From contig DJLG01000185.1 of NCBI GenBank assembly GCA_002434915.1, positions 6,968 through 17,318 of the forward strand: a stretch of DNA of 10,351 nucleotides. Reading direction: 5' to 3'. A program made the position numbers and the translations under genes. The DNA comes from Proteobacteria bacterium UBA6522. Its GTDB lineage: Bacteria; Pseudomonadota; Gammaproteobacteria; Steroidobacterales; Rariloculaceae. Of this stretch, positions 1-7,265 are shown in pieces (the stretch's first letter is position 1; the number at the start of each line of letters is the position of its first letter). The notes beneath the pieces were generated by a model. That model had not been told where the DNA came from and did no database searches. It was given only the letters and a program-made list of their open reading frames with translations.

Positions 1-49
1 GACCCTCTGCTCCCAAAGCAGATGCGCTACCAGACTGCGCTATGCCCCG
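1..49 (-). tRNA. tRNA-Pro (anticodon UGG), 3' part outside the window
   Basis: Read on the minus strand from position 49, the sequence begins with the acceptor strand CGGGGCA. A D-arm follows with GCGC/GCGC stems around AGTCTGGTA, then an anticodon arm TCTGC-TTTGGGA-GCAGA. The seven-base loop puts UGG at the anticodon position, which reads proline codons. The start of the variable region (GGGTC) is the last part visible; the T-arm and 3' acceptor strand lie beyond the left edge. The leading C1 of the acceptor is the usual bacterial tRNA-Pro feature. The gene diverges from folD, so its promoter must lie within 50-157; an AT-rich element reading TATTAA on the minus strand (75-70) is a possible -10, without a convincing -35. 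Confidence 0.95.
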
Positions 50-114
50 AACCTTATTACGATGCCATCTTAATAGCCTAAACCCTAAGCCGCAATTTAC
101 GAGTGTTAAATAAC

Positions 115-143
115 TGAATATGCGAGAATCAGTACCCTATAAA
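115..143 (+). promoter_or_regulatory. Candidate folD promoter in the divergent tRNA-Pro/folD spacer
   Basis: The spacer at 50-157 must contain the start signals for both divergent genes. On the plus strand TATAAA at 138-143 matches five of six positions of the sigma-70 -10 consensus. The hexamer 17 nt upstream (TGAATA, 115-120) is a poor -35. If used, the leader would be only about 8 nt, which is short; another start further upstream is equally possible. This is a motif-by-eye inference. Confidence 0.22.
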
Positions 144-157
144 AAACAAAGAGCTTT

Positions 158-1012
158 ATGCTAGCTAAGATCATAGATGGCAAGGCCATTGCTCAAGAAA
201 TACAAGCAGAAGTGGCCAAAAAGATTAAGACACGAATCTCAGAAGGGTTACGAGCACCTGGACTGGCGACTATTCTTGTGGGACAAGATCCCGCATCACA
301 TATCTATGTGCGCAATAAACGGAAAGCCTGTGATGAAACTGGAATTAAATCCTTTCATCATGAACTTGCTGGGGACATCTCTCAGCAAACCCTACTTGAG
401 CTAATCGATACACTTAATGCTAATAAAGATATAGACGGTATTCTTGTGCAGTCCCCTCTACCTAAACATATCGATGAAAATTTAGCCTGCGAACGGATAT
501 CTCCGACTAAAGACGTTGATGGGTTTCACCCCTTCTCGCTGGGACGGCTCAGCCAGGGCATTCCCATTTTAAGGCCGTGCACACCATATGGCGTTATGAC
601 TATCCTGGAACGATCAGCTGTCAAAATTACTGGACAGCATGTGGTGATTATTGGACGCTCTAATCATGTTGGTCGTCCACTTGCCTTAGAAATGTTACTA
701 GCGGGGGCCACAACAACCATTTGTCATGGTTCAACGAAAAATCTTGAACAGCATGTGCGTGCTGCTGATATTCTCTGTGTAGCGGTGGGCAAGCCTGAGT
801 TAATACCAGGTGAATGGATTAAATCTGGTGCTGTGGTAATCGATATTGGCATTACGCGCCTAGAGAACGGGAAACTGATCGGTGATGTGGATTTTGAAGG
901 AGCAAAAAAACGCGCTGGTCTTATTACCCCCGTACCAGGCGGTGTAGGCCCAATAACCGTAGCCACACTCATTAGCAACACTCTAAATGCAGCAGAACTT
1001 AGTTTGGGCTAA
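158..1012 (+). CDS. folD: FolD, methylenetetrahydrofolate dehydrogenase / methenyltetrahydrofolate cyclohydrolase
   Basis: This 284-residue cytosolic enzyme matches E. coli FolD in length. It oxidises 5,10-methylene-THF with NADP+ and hydrolyses the methenyl product to 10-formyl-THF, the formyl donor for purines and initiator tRNA. Visible family landmarks are the active-site segment SHIYVRNKRK, with Tyr50 and the catalytic Lys54; Gln98 in GILVQSPLP; Asp121 in the KDVDGFHP segment; the Rossmann segment VVIIGRSNHVGRP (about 162-174); and the C-terminal PGGVGPIT (260-267). In that last motif Ile replaces the usual Met/Phe/Tyr. The ATG has a modest AAAGAG purine run a few bases upstream. In Pseudomonas folD is next to cysS, glnS, ppiB and lpxH; here a cyclophilin and lpxH follow directly. 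A 73-nt gap separates it from the cyclophilin gene, so co-transcription is plausible but unproven. Confidence 0.98.
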   Translation: MLAKIIDGKAIAQEIQAEVAKKIKTRISEGLRAPGLATILVGQDPASHIYVRNKRKACDETGIKSFHHELAGDISQQTLLELIDTLNANKDIDGILVQSPLPKHIDENLACERISPTKDVDGFHPFSLGRLSQGIPILRPCTPYGVMTILERSAVKITGQHVVIIGRSNHVGRPLALEMLLAGATTTICHGSTKNLEQHVRAADILCVAVGKPELIPGEWIKSGAVVIDIGITRLENGKLIGDVDFEGAKKRAGLITPVPGGVGPITVATLISNTLNAAELSLG

Positions 1013-1085
1013 AAATAATTTTAATCAACCCGAAAGGCGTGCTTCGGTTATCATCTGATAGCTCAACAAATAGCAGAGATATACC

Positions 1086-1685
1086 ATGAGGTTAAATAAA
1101 CTATTACTTTTGATGGGTTTGGTCATCAGTATGGCCAGCGCACAAGAGCCTACATTACCCGAAGACGATACACTGCCACCTGACACACAAGTTAGATTTG
1201 TCACGAATTTAGGGGCATTTGTTGCAGAACTCGATATAGGTAGAGCCCCCCTAACGGTTGAACACTTTTTGAGTTATGTAAATGCAGGCCACTATGAGGG
1301 AACTATTTTTCATCGCGTCATTCAAGGATTCGTTGCACAAACAGGTGGATTCACCAGCAACCTTGTTGAAAAACCGACACCTGCAGATGGTAACGTTTTG
1401 AATGAGTCAGGAAACGGTCTCAGTAATATTCGCGGAACTATTGGTATTGCACGAGGTAACGATCCACACGGAGGCAAGGCACAATTTTATATCAACCTCT
1501 CTGATAATACAGATCTAAATCCTCGGCCAACCCGTTGGGGCTTTGCTGTATTTGGAAAAATAGTCGAAGGCATGGAAATCGTTGATCAAATTGGTCATGT
1601 AGACGTTGGAGCCAGGGGAGTATTTGAAAGAGATGTTCCGATACAGAACATCATAATTGAGAGTGTTGAAATCCTTAACGAGTAA
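1086..1685 (+). CDS. Exported cyclophilin-type peptidyl-prolyl cis-trans isomerase
   Basis: The 199-residue protein starts with a basic N-region (MRLNK), a hydrophobic stretch LLLLMGLVISM and an A-S-A signal-peptidase I site before Gln20, so it is probably secreted to the periplasm. A short acidic, proline-rich linker (21-34) leads into a cyclophilin domain (about 36-197). FHRV (75-78) supplies the catalytic Arg77 and AQTGGF (84-89) the conserved Gln. RGTIGIAR (116-123), QFYIN (133-137) and GFAVFGKIVEGM (152-163) are the other hallmark segments. The family catalyses cis-trans isomerisation of X-Pro bonds. Domain and signal resemble E. coli PpiA, while the neighbour lpxH is the usual partner of cytoplasmic PpiB, so I give no symbol. 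A weak AGAGA ribosome site precedes the ATG. The stop lies 6 nt before lpxH, indicating an operon. Confidence 0.94.
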   Translation: MRLNKLLLLMGLVISMASAQEPTLPEDDTLPPDTQVRFVTNLGAFVAELDIGRAPLTVEHFLSYVNAGHYEGTIFHRVIQGFVAQTGGFTSNLVEKPTPADGNVLNESGNGLSNIRGTIGIARGNDPHGGKAQFYINLSDNTDLNPRPTRWGFAVFGKIVEGMEIVDQIGHVDVGARGVFERDVPIQNIIIESVEILNE

Positions 1686-1691
1686 ATACCA

Positions 1692-2429
1692 ATGAGTATT
1701 CTCTTCATCTCTGATCTCCACCTAGATTCAGAGCGACCTGCTGCTATACAGCAATTTCTTCGGTTTATAGAGCAAGAGGCATCAAACGCTGATGCGCTGT
1801 ACATACTAGGCGACCTATTTGAGGTTTGGATCGGAGATGACAATAAAGAGCTCGGTAATACTCCTGTAATAGAAGCTTTAACAAAGCTTAAACTACGGGG
1901 TGTCCCATGTTTTTTTATGCATGGAAATCGTGATTTTCTTATCGGCAAACGGTTTGCTGACCTCACAGGCTGCAAATTATTAAAGGAGTATGAAGTTCTA
2001 GAAATTGAGGGAACACGTGTGCTTCTGACTCACGGTGACTTGTTGTGCACAGATGATGAACCCTACATGGCACTTAGATCTATGGTACGAGACCCAGACT
2101 GGCAACAAGACTTTCTTTCTAAAACTATCCAAGAACGTAAAGCGATTGCGAATAATATTCGTGAGCACAGTAAGGAAGCTATCGCACAAAAAAAACCAGA
2201 AATAATGGATGTAAATCAAAAAACCGTGGCAGATATCATGCTTAAATATGATGTTAGAGTGCTACTGCATGGCCACACACATCGTCCAAATATTCACCAT
2301 TTTGAGTTAAGCGGAACAGATGCTACTCGGATCGTATTAGGGGACTGGTATGAAGAGGGAAGCGTAGTTCGTTGGGGTAAAACTGGATATGAGCTTGAGA
2401 CTCTTTCAGCACCCACTCAGACACATTAA
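1692..2429 (+). CDS. lpxH: LpxH, UDP-2,3-diacylglucosamine pyrophosphohydrolase
   Basis: The 245-residue calcineurin-like metallophosphoesterase hydrolyses UDP-2,3-diacylglucosamine to lipid X and UMP at the cytoplasmic face of the inner membrane, the fourth step of lipid A synthesis. All metal-site motifs are present at E. coli-like positions: Asp8 and His10 (SDLHLDS), Asp41 (LGDLFEVWIGDD), Asn79 (HGNRDF), His114 (LTHGDLLCTDD), and His195/His197 (LHGHTHRP). LGDWY near residue 216 is also typical. Length fits the family (about 240). The gene starts 6 nt after the cyclophilin stop with no obvious Shine-Dalgarno, suggesting translational coupling. It converges with purF, and the two stop codons are only 7 nt apart, so any transcription terminator must lie inside the opposing gene. 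Confidence 0.98.
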   Translation: MSILFISDLHLDSERPAAIQQFLRFIEQEASNADALYILGDLFEVWIGDDNKELGNTPVIEALTKLKLRGVPCFFMHGNRDFLIGKRFADLTGCKLLKEYEVLEIEGTRVLLTHGDLLCTDDEPYMALRSMVRDPDWQQDFLSKTIQERKAIANNIREHSKEAIAQKKPEIMDVNQKTVADIMLKYDVRVLLHGHTHRPNIHHFELSGTDATRIVLGDWYEEGSVVRWGKTGYELETLSAPTQTH

Positions 2430-2436
2430 TACTGAA

Positions 2437-3966
2437 CTAAACAACGCCTGTAGATTGTGGAAAATCCTCACTATCCTCTTTGTCTCTAATCATGGCGTTT
2501 CGTTCAGCTTTCGCAGCATCTGAACGCATAACCTCTAGTTGATTTAAATATGTAGGGCTTATATCACCTGCTACATACTTTCCTGAGAAACAAGATGTAT
2601 CAAAAAAATCTATATCCGCCTCTTCGTGATAAACCGCCTGCTCAAGATCCTCGAGGTTCTGGTATATAAGCCAATCCGCTCCAATTATTGTTTGGATCTC
2701 CTCTATAGTTCGACCATTGGCCACAAGTTCACTTGCTGCCGGCATATCGATTCCATAAACGTTTGGATAACGAACCGGTGGAGCAGCTGAAGCAAAGTAA
2801 ACCTTGTTAGCTCCCGACTCACGAGCCATATTTATAATCTGTTTAGATGTTGTACCTCGAACAATTGAATCATCAACGAGAAGAACATTTTTTCCACGAA
2901 ACTCAAGATCGATAGCATTAAGCTTTCGACGCACGGAGGCCTGCCGCTCTGCTTGCCCTGGCATGATAAATGTTCTACCAATATAGCGATTCTTAATGAA
3001 ACCCTCTCGATACTTTACCCCTAGCTCATGGGCAACCTGAACCGCAGCAGTGCGAGAGGTATCTGGAACCGGAACAACCACATCTATATCATGATCAGGT
3101 CGTAAGTAAAGAATTTTTTCTGCAAGCTTTTCGCCCATACGTAATCGGGCTTTATATACCGATAATTTATCAATGATTGAATCGGGACGAGCAAAATAAA
3201 CGAATTCGAAAATACAAGGAGAATAGGATTGCTCCTTAACGATTTCTCTACTATGGAGCTTACCACTCTTATCAATAAAAACTGCCTCTCCCGGCAATAT
3301 GTCACGATCTAATACAAACCCAAGGGCATCAAGCGCTACACTTTCAGAAGCGACTATTCTCTCCAATCCGGCACCCGTTTTTCTTGATCCCACCACTAAA
3401 GGTCGTATACCGTTTGGATCACGGAAAGCCACAATTCCGTAACCAATAATCATTGCAACAACAGCATATGCGCCTGAGCATCGTCTATGGACTTCGCCTA
3501 CTGCATTAAGGATTGCGGTTGGCGTTAATGCCTTTGCAAACCCCTTTCCTAACTCATGAGCAAACACATTGAGCAACACTTCTGTATCTGAGTCAGTATT
3601 TAGATGACGGTGATCACTTTCAGTAACTAGTCGCTTAAGCTCATCTGTATTTACCAAATTTCCATTATGAGCAAGTGCAATTCCATACGGAGAATTAACA
3701 TAGAACGGTTGGGCCTCAGACATACTTGAACTACCAGCTGTTGGGTACCTCACATGTCCTATTCCAACATTACCAGTCAAACGCATCATATGCTGCTCTT
3801 GAAAAACATCACGAACCAGGCCATTAGTCTTTCGCAGATGCAGATTGCCATTATCCTCAGTCATGATTCCAGCAGCATCCTGGCCCCTATGCTGGAGACT
3901 ACTCAAAGCATCATAGAGTGGCTGATTAACAGCCTCTTGTCCGACTATTCCAACAATTCCACACAT
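2437..3966 (-). CDS. purF: PurF, amidophosphoribosyltransferase
   Basis: The 509-residue enzyme transfers ammonia from glutamine to PRPP, giving 5-phosphoribosylamine, the committed step of purine synthesis. It opens MCGIVG, so Cys2 becomes the N-terminal nucleophile after Met removal; no propeptide is present, as in E. coli PurF (505 residues). The class-II glutaminase half shows QHRGQD (25-30), Arg73 (HVRYPTAG) and HNGNLVN (100-106). The phosphoribosyltransferase half carries the PRPP loop VLLVDDSIVRGTTS (361-374) with the Asp365/Asp366 pair. Near the C-terminus is FDTSCFSGKYV. A good AAGG ribosome site sits just before the ATG. It follows cvpA by 18 nt and is the last gene of the minus-strand block; in Pseudomonas metZ normally follows, but here converging lpxH does. 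I saw no purine-repressor operator. Confidence 0.98.
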   Translation of the reverse strand: MCGIVGIVGQEAVNQPLYDALSSLQHRGQDAAGIMTEDNGNLHLRKTNGLVRDVFQEQHMMRLTGNVGIGHVRYPTAGSSSMSEAQPFYVNSPYGIALAHNGNLVNTDELKRLVTESDHRHLNTDSDTEVLLNVFAHELGKGFAKALTPTAILNAVGEVHRRCSGAYAVVAMIIGYGIVAFRDPNGIRPLVVGSRKTGAGLERIVASESVALDALGFVLDRDILPGEAVFIDKSGKLHSREIVKEQSYSPCIFEFVYFARPDSIIDKLSVYKARLRMGEKLAEKILYLRPDHDIDVVVPVPDTSRTAAVQVAHELGVKYREGFIKNRYIGRTFIMPGQAERQASVRRKLNAIDLEFRGKNVLLVDDSIVRGTTSKQIINMARESGANKVYFASAAPPVRYPNVYGIDMPAASELVANGRTIEEIQTIIGADWLIYQNLEDLEQAVYHEEADIDFFDTSCFSGKYVAGDISPTYLNQLEVMRSDAAKAERNAMIRDKEDSEDFPQSTGVV

Positions 3967-3984
3967 AGGCCTTGTCTATATTAA

Positions 3985-4473
3985 TTACTGTTGCTGAACA
4001 TAACTATTACCAAACTCCGCATAATAAAGGATACTTTCCGCAATATGATTACCATAGGGGTTCAATCTTGCCTCTTGCCACCTAGAATCCTCTTCTAATC
4101 CTAAAAACCTTAGTAAAATTACCGCTAAACCGACAATAATCACACCACGACCTAGCCCAAATATGGCCCCCAATAGTCGATCTGTCCCACTCAATACAGG
4201 ATGCAGAAGAAGCTTCCGGACAAACCAAGACAATATTCCTCCTACCGCCAAAATCACGATAAAAATAACTGATCGGGCAAACCATAATTTTAATTCTGGT
4301 GCAGCTACCCATTGACTCAATGCCGGTTCTATAACCCATGTAAATCGCCAAGCAAGCCAAATAGCCGCCAGCCAGGTTATTAAAGATAGCACCTCTTTCA
4401 TGAACCCGCGCCAAACGCCAAGACATGCAGATGCAAAACAACCCAATATAATTAACACATCAACCCAAGACAT
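3985..4473 (-). CDS. cvpA: CvpA, inner-membrane protein of the purF operon
   Basis: From the ATG at 4473 the protein has 162 residues, exactly the length of E. coli CvpA; the reading frame is open further upstream, but extending it would overlap dedD. It is very hydrophobic, with about four membrane segments (roughly 5-24, 28-47, 63-85 and 103-123). Family signatures are MSWVDVLII at the start, WRGFMKEVLSLITW (21-34) and the loop LSGTDRLLGAIFGLGRG (94-110). CvpA was named for its requirement in colicin V production and has since been tied to envelope robustness; its molecular activity is not settled. It lies 19 nt after dedD and 18 nt before purF, matching the conserved dedD-cvpA-purF order. 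No strong ribosome site is visible: GTG and TTG codons lie two and three codons upstream of the ATG as alternative starts. Confidence 0.92.
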   Translation of the reverse strand: MSWVDVLIILGCFASACLGVWRGFMKEVLSLITWLAAIWLAWRFTWVIEPALSQWVAAPELKLWFARSVIFIVILAVGGILSWFVRKLLLHPVLSGTDRLLGAIFGLGRGVIIVGLAVILLRFLGLEEDSRWQEARLNPYGNHIAESILYYAEFGNSYVQQQ

Positions 4474-4492
4474 CGACAACACACTGCATTTT

Positions 4493-5095
4493 TTAGTCCT
4501 GGCTAACAACCTGGGGAACAAACCCATGTATCACTAAGGAAGAAGCAACGCCTTCAGCATCAACCCGAGTAGATGCAGGGCCAATCCTAACCCTGAACAT
4601 TGTACGATCACTAGTTGAAAAACTGGAAACACTAGCTTCAAAACCAAAAGTAGCTACCCGTTGAACTTGTCTCTGCGCATTCTCAAGTTCTCCAAAACTT
4701 CCTACCTGGACAACCCATGTGTTCTCACCCGAAACTTGAGAGACGAGTTGCTCTTGTTCAGCAAGAATACTTGTTTCCTCTTGAAAACTATTTTCGTTAC
4801 TTATCTGAGACCCAGGTTGTGGTGCAACATCAAGTCTCGTTGACTCGGCTAACTGGTTGATTCCGTTAGCAACATTATTTCCAGATGATGATATTGGCGG
4901 CTCACGATTCTCATCAAGATTTATGATCTGGGTCCGAGTCTCTTCAAAGTTCTGAACAACGGGTAAAGCTAAACCTTCTGAAGAATTAACTCCCACAGTA
5001 GAAACTGGGCCATTTAATACCCAAGGAATCAACCAGACCGCTAATGCTACTAATACCGTAGCACCAATAAGTCGTTCCTTTAAACTCCGTTCCAT
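4493..5095 (-). CDS. dedD: SPOR-domain cell-division protein, DedD-like
   Basis: This 200-residue bitopic protein has a short basic cytoplasmic N-terminus (MERSLKERLIG) and one membrane segment (about 11-27). A long low-complexity linker rich in Asn, Ser, Gln and Glu follows (about 30-122), then a C-terminal SPOR domain (about 125-198). The domain begins TWVVQVGSFGELENAQ and contains the typical FRVRIGPASTRVDAE segment. SPOR domains bind denuded septal peptidoglycan; DedD in E. coli localises to the septum and supports constriction. Its place between folC and cvpA is the conserved DedD position. It begins 20 nt after the folC stop, with only a distant AGG as a possible ribosome site, and its stop is 19 nt before cvpA. 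The linker is not conserved, so identity rests on architecture plus synteny. Confidence 0.92.
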   Translation of the reverse strand: MERSLKERLIGATVLVALAVWLIPWVLNGPVSTVGVNSSEGLALPVVQNFEETRTQIINLDENREPPISSSGNNVANGINQLAESTRLDVAPQPGSQISNENSFQEETSILAEQEQLVSQVSGENTWVVQVGSFGELENAQRQVQRVATFGFEASVSSFSTSDRTMFRVRIGPASTRVDAEGVASSLVIHGFVPQVVSQD

Positions 5096-5115
5096 CTGGC
5101 AATTAGCCTATGCGG

Positions 5116-6408
5116 CTACGATGAGCCGAAGTATAGCCCAAGCGTCGACATAGCGGGACCCACCAGATAAAAGGAACCAAAAACCAAGACTCGATCTGCT
5201 TGGTTTACATTAAGTTTAGCGTGTTCACAAGCCGAAGTAATATCTGGATATGCAGCAACGACAGCCCCCTTGCCTAACGCTTCTTTGAGCGAATCTGCAG
5301 ATGCAGAACGTTTATCACCAGTCTGAGTTACTAACCATTCATCAACTTCTAGCAACATTGGTTCTAGGATACCGACTAAATCCTTATCGTCCATTATCGC
5401 TACAATTGCAAGAGTCCTTCCATCAACCGGATACCTACCCAAAACCTTGGAAAGAGCGCTTGCCGCTGCTGGGTTATGAGCAACATCAAAAATCCATGTT
5501 ACGCCATCTATTTCTAATATCTCTGCGCGCGCTCCCAATTGTGTATGTTTTAAGCCTGAGACCAAGGCATCGTTACTAACAGGCAACTCATCTTGCAAGG
5601 ACTCAACTACGGCTACACACCCCGCAGCATTATTTAGCTGTTCATCACCACCAAAGTTAGGAAAGGGCAATCCTACTTTTTTGCAACTTATGTCTTGGTA
5701 TGTCCAGCCCATCTGATCCACTGTACCGTCAAACTCATAACCAATCCGTTTAACCTTTGCTTGTAACTGTTCTGCAAAATTCAGGATGCTTTTCGGACAA
5801 TCACGCTCAGCGACAATCGTAGGTCTTCTAATACGCATGATTCCTGCCTTTTCATAACCAATTTCCTCTCGAGTCTCACCCAGCCATTCCTGATGATCAA
5901 TAGCTATGCTCGCCAAAAGACTAGCATCTGCATCAACCGCATTAACCGCATCCAAACGACCACCAAGCCCTACCTCTAGTAGTGCTATGTCAGCTTCAGA
6001 CCAGGAAAAATACAATAGCGCCGCAAGGGTCGCATATTCGAAATAAGATAGAGTGATATTACCTCGAGCCGTATTTATAGCTAAGAATAAATCTATTAGT
6101 TTCTCATCAGATACATCAATAGCATTAAAACGAATCCGTTCGTTAAAACGCCAAAGATGGGGAGAACTATATGCACCCACCTGAAATCCTGCCTCGCGAT
6201 AAATACCCTCCAATAACGCCACACAAGAACCCTTCCCATTAGTTCCCCCAATAGTAATAATTTTATAAGAGGGTCTTGTCAGTGAAAGTTTCTTTATAAC
6301 TGCTGTCACCCGATCAAGGCTCATATCAATTTTTTTTGGATGCAGTGTTTCCAACCATTGAAGCCAGTCCTCAACGGATAATGACTGCATAGGGGTATCA
6401 GCGTTCAA
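5116..6408 (-). CDS. folC: FolC, bifunctional dihydrofolate synthase / folylpolyglutamate synthase
   Basis: The 430-residue Mur-ligase-type ATPase joins glutamate to dihydropteroate and then extends folate polyglutamate tails. Seen are the P-loop GGTNGKGS (54-61), YSSPHLWRFNERIR (80-93), LEVGLGGRLDAVNAVD (144-159) with Glu145, His172 in SIAIDHQEWLG, EKAGIMR (186-192) with the carbamylated-lysine candidate Lys187, and FDVAHNP (307-313) at the glutamate-ligase domain. E. coli FolC has 422 residues. The longest start is TTG at 6408, whose TTGA overlaps the accD stop; the next is ATG at 6390, giving 424 residues. Neither has a clear Shine-Dalgarno, so the start is uncertain: stop-start overlap favours TTG, codon type favours ATG. 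Residues 291-298 read LGARAEIL where the family usually has a PGR motif. It is tightly coupled to accD and precedes dedD by 20 nt. Confidence 0.96.
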   Translation of the reverse strand: MNADTPMQSLSVEDWLQWLETLHPKKIDMSLDRVTAVIKKLSLTRPSYKIITIGGTNGKGSCVALLEGIYREAGFQVGAYSSPHLWRFNERIRFNAIDVSDEKLIDLFLAINTARGNITLSYFEYATLAALLYFSWSEADIALLEVGLGGRLDAVNAVDADASLLASIAIDHQEWLGETREEIGYEKAGIMRIRRPTIVAERDCPKSILNFAEQLQAKVKRIGYEFDGTVDQMGWTYQDISCKKVGLPFPNFGGDEQLNNAAGCVAVVESLQDELPVSNDALVSGLKHTQLGARAEILEIDGVTWIFDVAHNPAAASALSKVLGRYPVDGRTLAIVAIMDDKDLVGILEPMLLEVDEWLVTQTGDKRSASADSLKEALGKGAVVAAYPDITSACEHAKLNVNQADRVLVFGSFYLVGPAMSTLGLYFGSS

Positions 6409-7265
6409 ATAAGGTTTGGCCGATCCATTAGTTTTGAAAGCAAACCAGCAATTTCATCCCTAGCATTGCGTCGATCAACAATCATATCCAAAGCGCCTTT
6501 TTCAAGTAGAAACTCAGCCCTCTGAAAACCCTCTGGAAGGGTTTCTCCAACCGTCTGTTCAATAACTCTAGGACCTGCAAATCCAATTAGAGCGTTGGGT
6601 TCGGCAATATTAATGTCTCCAAGGAGCGCCAGACTAGCTGATACACCCCCCGTAGTTGGATCCGTCATTACTGAAATATAGGGCAAATCTGCCTCGGCTA
6701 GTTCCGCCAAAGCAGCGCTTGTCTTAGCCATCTGGAGTAAAGAGAAAAGTGCCTCCTGCATTCGCGCACCCCCACTAGCCGTAAAACAAACGAAGGGGCG
6801 CCTATACTCAAGGCAATAATCCACAGCCCGACGAAACCGCTCACCCACCACAGAGCCCATAGATCCAGCCATAAATTCAAACTCAAAAGCTGCTGCTACA
6901 ATAGTTATTGAATTAAGGCTACCAGCCATCACTACTAAGGCATCTTTCTCACCAGTATCACTTTGCGCCTTCAATAGCCGGTCTTTATATCTTTTGCTAT
7001 CTCTGAATTTTAGAGGATCCAGAGGCTCTAGTTTACCGGCAATCTCATACCCAGAATCCGCATCGAGAAACATCTCTAGACGTTCACGCGCACCAATCCT
7101 TATATGGTGTTGACACTTAGGGCAAACGAAGAGATTACGTTTGAGTTCAGCTCGGTAAAGCTGCGCTGAGCACCCCGTGCATTTAACCCATAGGCCCTCC
7201 GGCACAGTCCGTCTGGGTTTTACAGTTTTAACCCGGGATAGAATTAATTTATCAAACCAACTCAT
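6405..7265 (-). CDS. accD: AccD, acetyl-CoA carboxylase carboxyltransferase beta subunit
   Basis: The 286-residue protein, with AccA (not in this window), forms the carboxyltransferase that moves CO2 from carboxybiotin to acetyl-CoA, giving malonyl-CoA for fatty acids. The N-terminal four-cysteine zinc ribbon is intact: Cys29 and Cys32 in VKCTGCS, Cys48 and Cys51 in VCPKCQHH. The crotonase-like fold shows SGGARMQEALFSLLQMAK (about 164-181), TDPTTGGVSASLALLGDI and LIGFAGPRVIEQTV. It is slightly shorter than the E. coli protein (304). An AGGT five bases before the ATG can serve as the ribosome site. Its stop overlaps the proposed folC TTG start. Upstream is a 131-nt AT-rich spacer rather than the trpF or trpBA genes often found here, so accD may have its own promoter. 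Confidence 0.98.
   Translation of the reverse strand: MSWFDKLILSRVKTVKPRRTVPEGLWVKCTGCSAQLYRAELKRNLFVCPKCQHHIRIGARERLEMFLDADSGYEIAGKLEPLDPLKFRDSKRYKDRLLKAQSDTGEKDALVVMAGSLNSITIVAAAFEFEFMAGSMGSVVGERFRRAVDYCLEYRRPFVCFTASGGARMQEALFSLLQMAKTSAALAELAEADLPYISVMTDPTTGGVSASLALLGDINIAEPNALIGFAGPRVIEQTVGETLPEGFQRAEFLLEKGALDMIVDRRNARDEIAGLLSKLMDRPNLI

Noticed and set aside
1027..1049. Imperfect inverted repeat (AACCCGAA / TTCGGTT) in the folD-cyclophilin gap, considered as a terminator or attenuator.
   Set aside because: The stem has about seven pairs with a bulge and no T-run follows; it is too weak to call.
1595..1975. Minus-strand open frame of 126 codons across the cyclophilin-lpxH junction.
   Set aside because: It lies antisense to two clearly functional genes, has no family motif, and has Ser/Arg-rich composition typical of a shadow frame.
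2449..2480. Small GTGGA/TCCTCAC hairpin near the lpxH-purF junction, considered as a shared terminator.
   Set aside because: The stem is short and bulged, lies inside purF coding sequence, and lacks a T-tract on either strand.
4082..4441. Minus-strand 119-codon frame in a different register within cvpA.
   Set aside because: It is an off-frame reading of cvpA, whose correct frame matches the family over its full length.
4474..4527. Longer cvpA start 18 codons upstream (MGLFPRLLARTKK...).
   Set aside because: It would overlap the dedD 3' end by 35 nt and add residues absent from CvpA; the ATG at 4473 gives the exact 162-residue family length.
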